Positions 1 to 5,342 of a stretch of DNA of 7,011 nucleotides are shown here, one piece after another; within the stretch, counting starts at the first letter, position 1; every line of letters begins with the position of its first letter. A program made the translations under genes and the position numbers. The notes beneath the pieces were generated by a model that had not been told where the DNA came from, did no database searches, and saw nothing but the letters and a program-made list of their open reading frames with translations. The DNA comes from Bacteroidota bacterium (GTDB lineage Bacteria; Bacteroidota; Bacteroidia; Cytophagales; Cyclobacteriaceae): assembly GCA_027297025.1 (NCBI GenBank), contig JAPUIM010000503.1:1-7011 (forward strand), written 5' to 3'.

Positions 1-238
1 GATCTTCCGGAACCAGGGTATAGGCAGCAAACCCTGCAACCACATCAGCCAGAGTGGCTATCAATCCTCCATGGATAAAATCCCTTTGTTGTTTGTGAAA
101 TTGCTTGACTATCAGGAACCCTTCAATACGCCCTTCCTCAAAAGATGTTATTTTAAAACCCACATACTCCAGGAAGTGTTGTTTTTGTATATGAGCTTGT
201 ATCCGTTCTCTAAAGTTTGGATTTAAAGATTTTATCAT
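1..238 (-). CDS. PaaI-family hotdog thioesterase, N-terminal part (cut by left window edge)
   Basis: The minus strand reads 79 open codons from an ATG at 238-236 to the window edge, so the C-terminal half lies outside. The protein begins MIKSLNPNFRERIQAH. At residues 56-65 it carries HGGLIATLAD, followed by VVAGFAAYTLVPED at 66-79. HGG followed seven residues later by an Asp in the central helix is the signature of the PaaI/4HBT hotdog thioesterases. In that family the Asp (here D65) activates water to hydrolyse an acyl-CoA or aryl-CoA thioester in the cytoplasm. Family members are usually about 140-150 residues, so roughly half is present. The substrate cannot be told from sequence. No strong ribosome binding site precedes the ATG, which is normal in Bacteroidota. 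The gene is divergent from the Nudix gene at 352, and I found no convincing promoter in the gap. The family call is confident; the physiological role is unknown. Confidence 0.85.
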   Translation of the reverse strand, partial: MIKSLNPNFRERIQAHIQKQHFLEYVGFKITSFEEGRIEGFLIVKQFHKQQRDFIHGGLIATLADVVAGFAAYTLVPED

Positions 239-351
239 ATTCGCTAATTTATATGATTACAGTTGAAAGACTTAAAGCTTACCTTGTCAAGTTTATGTAC
301 TAAAAAATTATTATTAAATTAAAATTCCGAAGAAATCTGATCATTGACTAA

Positions 352-858
352 ATGAACCAGGAAAAGATGTCCATAAAGAAAAAATTTGGAGGAAAAGTAA
401 GGATACGGGTTTGTGGTGTATGTATTGTTGATGAACAAATACTTATGGTGAAACACCGGGGTTTGGGAGAAAGGGGGATTCTTTGGATACCACCGGGAGG
501 AGGGGTAGAATATGGCTCCTCCTTAGATCAGAACCTGATCCGGGAATTTAAGGAGGAGACCGGATTGGAAATCAAGGTGACAAAATTTTTATTTATACAT
601 GAATATTTGATGCCACCAATACACGCAATTGAATTATTCTATGAAGTTAAACGGTTGGCAGGCAAAATAATTACCGGATATGACCCTGAATTTACTACCT
701 CAGATCAAATTATTGAGCAAGTGAAATATATGAGTTTTGAAGAATTAAATAAAACCCACCCATATGAAAAACATCAAATTTTCGGGCATTGTCGAAGTAT
801 AAACCAACTTTTAAATCTAAGTGGGTATTTTAAATTTGAAAATAATTCCATAAAATAG
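352..858 (+). CDS. Small Nudix hydrolase (168 aa)
   Basis: This is a single-domain Nudix hydrolase, expected to cleave a nucleoside diphosphate linked to some moiety X, using a divalent metal, in the cytoplasm. The opening strands RIRVCGVCIVDEQILMVKH (residues 17-35) and the WIPPGGG turn (45-51) are typical. The Nudix box spans residues 50-72 and ends in REFKEETGL (64-72), so the catalytic/metal-binding REFxEE core is complete. The first Glu of the G-x5-E-x7-REUxEExGU pattern is replaced by Ser56 (a GSS where GES is usual). The C-terminal tail (about residues 118-168) looks like the usual helix plus a variable extension. The ATG at 352 is the first in frame. A second ATG at 367 has an AGGA four bases upstream, so the true protein could be five residues shorter. 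It lies 58 bases upstream of the 917 gene, so joint transcription is possible but not shown. The substrate is unknown. Confidence 0.88.
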   Translation: MNQEKMSIKKKFGGKVRIRVCGVCIVDEQILMVKHRGLGERGILWIPPGGGVEYGSSLDQNLIREFKEETGLEIKVTKFLFIHEYLMPPIHAIELFYEVKRLAGKIITGYDPEFTTSDQIIEQVKYMSFEELNKTHPYEKHQIFGHCRSINQLLNLSGYFKFENNSIK

Positions 859-875
859 CGTTTCTACAGATTATG

Positions 876-902
876 TTTTGCATAAATAAATAACTATAAT
901 TG
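876..902 (+). promoter_or_regulatory. Possible Bacteroidota-type promoter for the 917-3082 cluster
   Basis: TATAATTG at 895-902 matches the Bacteroidota -7 consensus TAnnTTTG with one mismatch. TTTTG at 876-880 could serve as the -33 element. The 14-base gap between them is shorter than the usual 17-23, which lowers confidence. The initiation codon at 917 would leave a very short leader of about ten bases or fewer. TTTTG also forms the loop of a 5-bp stem (TTATG/CATAA, 871-885), so the match may be accidental. Confidence 0.25.
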
Positions 903-916
903 TAAAAAAACATCCC

Positions 917-1735
917 ATGAGCACTACCGTTACCCGAATCATTTCCATAGCATTATTATTTGTGGCCATTGGATTGGCTGCTTTTTTGATCAACAGCATT
1001 AAGTACGATATTGAACTGGAGGAGAAAACCAAACAGGGGGAAGCAGTAATAATTGAAAAGTTGAAATTTATTCGCGAGGCTGAAAAGGTATACCTGGAGG
1101 TTCATGGACAGTTTACCAGCGATTGGGACAAACTCATCAGTTTCATAGATACTGCCGATTATTATGTCACCCAAAGAACTGAGGAAATTATCACTTTGGC
1201 TTACGGTGCTGATAGTATAGTTGTTCATATCGATACTATCGATGTAATTCCCGCCAAAGACCGGATCTTTAAAAAGACAAATTACATAACCGCAGCGGAT
1301 AATGGGACTTTCCTGGGATTTAATGCTTCCTTGGGTCAGTCAATAATAATCGGTTCAAAAGTTTATTATTATAGTTCCGAAAACGACGATAGAAGAAAAA
1401 CTCTTATCTCTGCCATGCAGGGCACTGTTACTCAGCTAGCTAAAATGAATCCAGGTGATCGCATAAGTAAAGGTGAAAACCTAGTTACCCTGCTGGAATA
1501 TAAGTTTGATCCCAATATGGATATTAGTAATATGGCCTACATCCCAGGATCAGATAAGAAATTCGACATATTTGCTGATAAGATAAATAAGAGCGGGGTA
1601 ATGATAGATGTAGTTGAAGTGAAAAACACCATTCCTGTTGACCCCGCCAGAAATGAAGATAACGAACAAAGAAACCGCAAACCCCTTAGATTCGGATCTC
1701 GAACCGACGTAACAACATCAGGTAACTGGGAATAA
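917..1735 (+). CDS. Conserved single-pass membrane protein with pseudopilin-like N terminus (272 aa)
   Basis: I do not recognise a named family. Residues 7-26 form one hydrophobic segment (RIISIALLFVAIGLAAFLIN), followed by a long charged amphipathic helix to about residue 60. The segment EKLKFIREAEKVYLEVHGQFTSDWDKLISFI (47-77) has the layout of type II secretion/type IV pilin-like proteins. In those, a membrane helix runs into a helix ending in a Y-x-x-x-HG-x-F/Y turn and a short second helix. There is no prepilin peptidase site, since no Gly-Phe-Thr-Leu-Ile-Glu-like sequence is present and the N terminus is short, so a true pilin is unlikely. The rest (80-235) is predicted beta-rich and presumably periplasmic. 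The last 30 residues are polar and probably disordered. One stretch, residues 163-200, resembles half a biotinyl/lipoyl fold. The stop is followed after one base by the DUF3822 start, so the two genes are almost certainly translated together and may act together. The start ATG at 917 precedes the membrane segment cleanly. Confidence 0.8.
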   Translation: MSTTVTRIISIALLFVAIGLAAFLINSIKYDIELEEKTKQGEAVIIEKLKFIREAEKVYLEVHGQFTSDWDKLISFIDTADYYVTQRTEEIITLAYGADSIVVHIDTIDVIPAKDRIFKKTNYITAADNGTFLGFNASLGQSIIIGSKVYYYSSENDDRRKTLISAMQGTVTQLAKMNPGDRISKGENLVTLLEYKFDPNMDISNMAYIPGSDKKFDIFADKINKSGVMIDVVEVKNTIPVDPARNEDNEQRNRKPLRFGSRTDVTTSGNWE

Positions 1736-1736
1736 T

Positions 1737-2624
1737 TTGGAGACAACCACCTCAAGCTTTAAGCTGGTCAAACGAATTAAAGATGATAAATTCAATGTAG
1801 ACCATCTGCATTACTATTATCTTCTTCTCCAAATAGGCACGCAAAATTTTCAAATGTGTGTGGCCGATCCCCGCAAAAACCATTGTCTCCTTCTAGAAAG
1901 CTACCAATTTGAGAAAGTCGGAAATGTTGAGGAGTTAATCCAAATCCTGAGCAAAATATTTGAGAATCATCACCTGCTCATGGCTGGATTTTGGGCAGGA
2001 GTAAAGATGGCGGTGAAAAATGATATATTTACTTTAGTACCCTCATCGGTATTTGATAAGGATTCCATCAACCAATACCTGGCTTTAAATGCTGTAGTGG
2101 ATGAGGAAAACATCCAATCGCTTTATTACAAGCATGCCAAAACCGAGGCAATCAATGTCTTTGGTGTAGAAAGGAAATTAATAGATTGGGTTTTTTCCAT
2201 CTATAAAAAAATAAAAGTCCAGGTAGTCCATCATGGCAGTGCTTTTATAGAGGGTATCTTGCGAAATGATGACCATACCCATGATAAAAGCATATTCCTT
2301 TTAGTGGAAGGACACCAATTACAGGTGGTGGTTACCAGGGACAAGAAGCTGCTATACTATAATCAATTCACCTCTCAAAACGTGAATGACCTCATGAAGT
2401 ATGTTCTACTCATCATGAAAGCATTAAAGCTTGACCAGAATACCAGTAAGGTATTGGTGTGGGGAGACATCAATAATGAATCTGCCTTTTTCAAGCTTTT
2501 GTATAAGTATACAAGGAACATTTCCTTTGGTAATAAACCCGCCTATCTAAGGTTTAATTACATGTTTGATGAACTGTTTGATCATCAATATTTTGGTCTT
2601 TACAGCCTATATTTATGTGATTAA
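1737..2624 (+). CDS. DUF3822 family protein (actin-like ATPase fold expected), TTG start
   Basis: The 295-residue sequence matches what I know of DUF3822, a Bacteroidota-restricted family of unknown function regularly found next to coaD. Recognisable segments are FKLVKRIKDDKFNVDHLHYY (8-27), the DIFTLVPSSVFDKD turn (96-109), the central strand pair FLLVEGHQLQVVVTRDKKLLYYNQ (187-210), and near the end VWGDINNESAFFKLLYKYTRN (241-261). I recall that a Bacteroides structure of this family showed an actin-like ATPase fold, as in PilM/FtsA. That is recollection, not something shown here. No signal peptide or membrane segment is seen, so it should be cytoplasmic. The only start codon near the family's usual N terminus is TTG at 1737; the frame has a stop at 1710-1712 and the first in-frame ATG is residue 40. 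The gap to the previous gene is 1 base and to coaD 5 bases. The operon position suggests partnership with the membrane protein upstream. The biochemical activity is unknown. Confidence 0.85.
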   Translation: METTTSSFKLVKRIKDDKFNVDHLHYYYLLLQIGTQNFQMCVADPRKNHCLLLESYQFEKVGNVEELIQILSKIFENHHLLMAGFWAGVKMAVKNDIFTLVPSSVFDKDSINQYLALNAVVDEENIQSLYYKHAKTEAINVFGVERKLIDWVFSIYKKIKVQVVHHGSAFIEGILRNDDHTHDKSIFLLVEGHQLQVVVTRDKKLLYYNQFTSQNVNDLMKYVLLIMKALKLDQNTSKVLVWGDINNESAFFKLLYKYTRNISFGNKPAYLRFNYMFDELFDHQYFGLYSLYLCD

Positions 2625-2629
2625 AAGTC

Positions 2630-3082
2630 ATGTCAAAAATTGCCCTTTTCCCGGGGTCCTTTGATCCTTTCACCAAAGGCCACGAAGATATTGTACTCAG
2701 GAGTCTTAAACTTTTTGACAAAACCATCATCGCAATCGGCCATAATACCCAAAAGGCACGATATTTCGACCTGGATAAGATGGTTCCACTCATCAAAAAG
2801 GTATTTGCTAAGTATGACAATATAGAAGTGACGGTTTACAATGAGCTCACAGCAGAACTTGCCAAAAAATACCAAGCGGAGTTTTTAATTAGGGGTTTGA
2901 GGAATACCACAGATTTTGAATATGAGAGCAGTATTGCCCAGGTTAATAGACGCCTCTATAAAGAATTGGAAAGTGTGTTTCTCATTACTTCTCACAAATA
3001 TGCCGCCATTAATTCCTCTATCATTCGCGAAGTGCACAAGTATGGAGGAGATATAAATGAGTTCTTGCCTTACAACCTATGA
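2630..3082 (+). CDS. coaD: Pantetheine-phosphate adenylyltransferase (PPAT)
   Basis: CoaD transfers the AMP part of ATP to 4'-phosphopantetheine, giving dephospho-CoA, the penultimate step of coenzyme A synthesis in the cytoplasm. The 150 residues are close to the family's usual 155-165. The N-terminal PGSFDPFTKGH (residues 8-18) holds the nucleotidyltransferase T/HxGH motif as TKGH (15-18). Lys42 lies in the phosphopantetheine-binding loop (QKARYF). RGLRNTTDFEYE (88-99) is the conserved substrate and ATP contact region. INSSIIREVHKYGG (127-140) contains the ISSS-x-x-R-like ATP-binding motif. All key elements are intact, so the enzyme should be active. The ATG lies 5 bases after the DUF3822 stop, implying cotranscription. 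In related genomes rsmD often sits beside this gene; it is not here. The gene ends 2 bases before the stop of the convergent Nudix gene. Confidence 0.97.
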   Translation: MSKIALFPGSFDPFTKGHEDIVLRSLKLFDKTIIAIGHNTQKARYFDLDKMVPLIKKVFAKYDNIEVTVYNELTAELAKKYQAEFLIRGLRNTTDFEYESSIAQVNRRLYKELESVFLITSHKYAAINSSIIREVHKYGGDINEFLPYNL

Positions 3083-3084
3083 TT

Positions 3085-3768
3085 TTAGCTCTTCTTTACT
3101 TCTGCCATTTTTTTGTACCTCATGACCACCTGTTCAATGGTTCGATAGGAATTAAATAAGGCTATTTTCAACTCCTTTTCATTCAGATATCTGACTTCTT
3201 CAATATTCTCTTCAATCTGAGGTTTCATTTTTGAATCATCCAACGGGTACATTACATACCATTTGGTCCTTTTTAGAGTGTATTTGCCATTGCTTATATA
3301 GGTGTGCCAGGTAGTATAAATTTTAGGACCCAATTCCACTTTAATATTGCACTCCTCTTCCACCTCCCTGACTGCCCCGATCTTGGATTTTTCCTTATTG
3401 TCTAACTTTCCCTTGGGGAGGTCCCACTTTTTTCGCCTATAGATCATCAAATATTTATTGTCCTTAACTACCAAGCCACCGGCAGCTTTTACTGTTTTAA
3501 ATTTACTTTTCACATATACAACTACCGCCCGGCGATTTACTACCTCAAAAGATATTTCATTGAGGTTTTTAAATTTCTTGGAGGTCATCAATTTCAAAAG
3601 CCGGTCAATTTGGTCTTCCGAGGCATCATGGATTATCACTTTGCCCACCAATTTTTTGTGCTGTATCCTTTCATGGCCTCCATCAATGATAACATCAAAA
3701 TCATCCGGTTTTTTGGATGAATCGGCTTTTATGATGTTGACCGGAATATCGTTTATAAAAAATTTCAT
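3085..3768 (-). CDS. Nudix hydrolase with extra N-terminal domain (227 aa)
   Basis: Residues 1-90 form a separate N-terminal region (MKFFINDIPVNIIK...), and the Nudix fold occupies about 94-215. The Nudix box spans residues 120-142, from G120 through E126 to REVEEECNI (134-142). The catalytic Glu cluster E135/E138/E139 and the upstream WDLPKGK (115-121) are intact. The late Gly of the consensus (REUxEExGU) is Asn141 here (codon 3346-3348), a notable change. This two-part architecture is one I associate with a Bacteroidota family found near coaD and pyrE; the substrate is not known to me. After the box, TWHTYISNGKYTLKRTKWYVMYPL (153-176) and the ENIEEVRYL strand (187-195) fit Nudix enzymes acting on nucleotides or nucleotide-like compounds. 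The gene converges on coaD with a 2-base gap and is divergent from pyrE. A plausible -33/-7 promoter lies 34-64 bases upstream of the ATG at 3768. Confidence 0.88.
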   Translation of the reverse strand: MKFFINDIPVNIIKADSSKKPDDFDVIIDGGHERIQHKKLVGKVIIHDASEDQIDRLLKLMTSKKFKNLNEISFEVVNRRAVVVYVKSKFKTVKAAGGLVVKDNKYLMIYRRKKWDLPKGKLDNKEKSKIGAVREVEEECNIKVELGPKIYTTWHTYISNGKYTLKRTKWYVMYPLDDSKMKPQIEENIEEVRYLNEKELKIALFNSYRTIEQVVMRYKKMAEVKKS

Positions 3769-3801
3769 TTACTTTAAAAAGTAATCGATACTTTGCCGCT
3801 A

Positions 3802-3832
3802 CAAATAAAAAAATATTTAGAATCTTGCAAAA
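3802..3832 (-). promoter_or_regulatory. Candidate Bacteroidota promoter for the minus-strand Nudix gene
   Basis: Read on the minus strand, TTTTG (complement of 3828-3832) is followed after 18 bases by TTTATTTG (complement of 3802-3809). This fits the Bacteroidota arrangement of a TTTG-like -33 box, 17-23 bases, then TAnnTTTG, with one mismatch in the -7. Transcription would start near 3795, leaving a leader of about 27 bases before the ATG at 3768. It is based on pattern match alone. Confidence 0.4.
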
Positions 3833-3880
3833 TCACCCCACTGCAATTTTAGTAAATTATTAAATTGGCACCAGAATACC

Positions 3881-4528
3881 ATGTCCAATCATATTTTTGA
3901 TAATGAAGTTGCCTCCAAGGTAGCGGACCAGCTGTTAGAAATTAAAGCAGTAAAGTTTAATACCCAAAGTCCATTTACCTGGGCTTCAGGATGGAAATCT
4001 CCTATATATTGCGATAATCGCATCACATTATCGTTTCCTGATATTCGGATTTATATTAAAAAACAACTGCAATTAATGGTATCCCATAAATTTTCGGGAG
4101 TAGAGGCCATTGTCGGAGTGGCCACAGCGGGGATTCCCCAGGCAGTACTGGTGGCTCAAGAATTAGACCTGCCGTTTGCTTATGTTAGAAGTAAAGCTAA
4201 AGGCCACGGTATGACCAACCAAATCGAAGGAAAATTGGACCAGAGACAAAAAGTAGTGCTTATCGAAGATTTAATCTCTACCGGGTTTAGTTCCTTGAAT
4301 GCGGTTAAAGCATTGAGGGATAGCAGTATAGAAGTATTGGGATTGGCTGCTATTTTCAGTTATGATTTTAAATTAGCCCAGGAAAATTTCATTGCTGCAA
4401 AGGTCAACCATTGGTGCCTTTCCAATTATCCCATACTGATTGAACAGGCGCTGAAACAAAACTACATCCATTCCTCTCAGCTGGAATCTTTACAGAAATG
4501 GAGAATGAGTCCTGAAACCTGGGGATAA
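3881..4528 (+). CDS. pyrE: Orotate phosphoribosyltransferase
   Basis: PyrE joins orotate to PRPP to make orotidine 5'-monophosphate, the fifth step of pyrimidine synthesis, in the cytoplasm. The 215 residues match the family length. GWKSPIYCDNR (37-47) is the conserved substrate-binding segment. GVATAGIPQA (79-88) is the pyrophosphate-contacting loop. YVRSKAKGHG (101-110) holds the catalytic flexible loop with its lysines and His109. VVLIEDLISTGFSS (125-138) is the PRPP-binding motif, in which the usual second Gly of STGG is Phe136. The first acidic pair E129-D130 and T134-G135 are kept, so activity is still expected. No SD sequence is obvious upstream of the ATG at 3881. A possible plus-strand -7 element (TACTTTG, 3789-3795) would give a leader of about 80 bases. 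The gene stands alone on its strand, convergent with the TIGR02757 gene 15 bases downstream. Confidence 0.96.
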   Translation: MSNHIFDNEVASKVADQLLEIKAVKFNTQSPFTWASGWKSPIYCDNRITLSFPDIRIYIKKQLQLMVSHKFSGVEAIVGVATAGIPQAVLVAQELDLPFAYVRSKAKGHGMTNQIEGKLDQRQKVVLIEDLISTGFSSLNAVKALRDSSIEVLGLAAIFSYDFKLAQENFIAAKVNHWCLSNYPILIEQALKQNYIHSSQLESLQKWRMSPETWG

Positions 4529-4543
4529 AGCTTACCCGTATAG

Positions 4544-5329
4544 TCAATATCTTTCCTCCAAACCCAAACCAAATAAGGCAAAATCGTACTTTACCGGATC
4601 ATGGGGATCAAGTTGTCTGAGACGGTTTGTCAATTCCAATACAGTGAGCCAATCGGTTTGTTTTCTAGTGATCAACCCCAACTTTCTGGCCACCCGCTCC
4701 ACATGAAGGTCACAGGGACAAACCAACTGAGATGGTTTAATTTTATTCCAAAGTCCAAAATCCACCCCCTTATCATCATTCCTCACCATCCACCTTAAAA
4801 ACATGTTTATTCTTTTGCATCTGGATTTGGTAGCGGGACTGGCGATGTGTTTTTGAGTCCTTATTGGGTAATCCGGTAAGCTAAAAAAGAGATCTCTGAA
4901 ATATACCAGACCATTTTCAACTGTTTCATCGCTATTGCCCATTCCCGATTTAAATGCCTCTTCCAAAGATCGATGATTGTTGTAATAGTCTTTAAGGAAA
5001 TGGATAAAATACAGGGTATCCGTAGTATTAAAGGTTCTGTGTTTGAAGGACAAAAACCTTTTCAAGTCGCTCTCCTGATGGTTGACAATGAAATCAAAAG
5101 GTGATTGGTCCATCAAACCAAACAACTCCTGACATTTATTAATGATGGTTTTTCTTTGTCCCCAAGCCAATATAGCCGTCCAAAATCCTGTGATTTCAAT
5201 GTCCTGTAGTAAGGAATAGGAATGAGGAATTAAGATGGGATCATTTTCTATAAATCCTGGCTGATTGAATTCATCTACTTTTTGGTCGAGAAGTTCTGCT
5301 AATTGTGCCTCAGTCAAATTGCCTATCAA
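4544..5329 (-). CDS. TIGR02757/DUF2400 family protein, TTG start (261 aa)
   Basis: The protein matches the TIGR02757 family, whose biological role is not established. Characteristic segments are FIENDPILIPHSY (26-38), GFWTAILAWGQRKTI (48-62), CKRINMFLRWMVRNDD (171-186), VDFGLWNKI (189-197), CPCDLHVERVARKLGL (204-219) and DPVKYDFALFGLG (244-256). The last two segments resemble the C-terminal half of helix-hairpin-helix DNA glycosylases of the AlkA/OGG type. A DNA- or nucleotide-related function is therefore plausible, but this is inference. The usual motif is close to CPLDLH; here a Cys (C206) replaces the Leu. No signal peptide or membrane segment is present. No ATG or GTG exists between the upstream in-frame stop (5363-5365) and residue 73, so TTG at 5329-5327 is the likely start; it places the FIENDPI motif at its normal distance from the N terminus. 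The start lies 13 bases after the LysM gene stop, so the two are probably cotranscribed. Confidence 0.87.
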   Translation of the reverse strand: MIGNLTEAQLAELLDQKVDEFNQPGFIENDPILIPHSYSLLQDIEITGFWTAILAWGQRKTIINKCQELFGLMDQSPFDFIVNHQESDLKRFLSFKHRTFNTTDTLYFIHFLKDYYNNHRSLEEAFKSGMGNSDETVENGLVYFRDLFFSLPDYPIRTQKHIASPATKSRCKRINMFLRWMVRNDDKGVDFGLWNKIKPSQLVCPCDLHVERVARKLGLITRKQTDWLTVLELTNRLRQLDPHDPVKYDFALFGLGLEERY

Positions 5330-5342
5330 TTTTGAGTATGTA

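Noticed and set aside
239..351. Promoter motifs in the gap between the thioesterase and the small Nudix gene
   Set aside because: A TTGACA-like hexamer and TAAGCTTT on the minus strand do not have the right spacing or sequence; nothing convincing on the plus strand.
367..369. Alternative ATG for the small Nudix gene with AGGA upstream
   Set aside because: It is possible, but Bacteroidota do not depend on SD sequences, so the first ATG at 352 was kept; the difference is five residues.
871..885. TTATG-TTTTG-CATAA as a terminator after the small Nudix gene
   Set aside because: A 5-bp, AT-rich stem with no following T-run is too weak.
956..1228. Minus-strand open frame antisense to the pilin-like gene
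   Set aside because: It overlaps a gene with clear protein features; its translation has no recognisable domain and looks like a shadow frame.
3458..3784. Plus-strand open frame antisense to the 227-residue Nudix gene
   Set aside because: The Nudix box on the opposite strand is decisive; this frame shows only low-complexity Thr/Ser-rich sequence.
4521..4537. GGGGATAAAGCTTACCC between pyrE and the TIGR02757 gene as a terminator hairpin
   Set aside because: Only three G-C pairs form before two mismatches, and no T-run follows on either strand.
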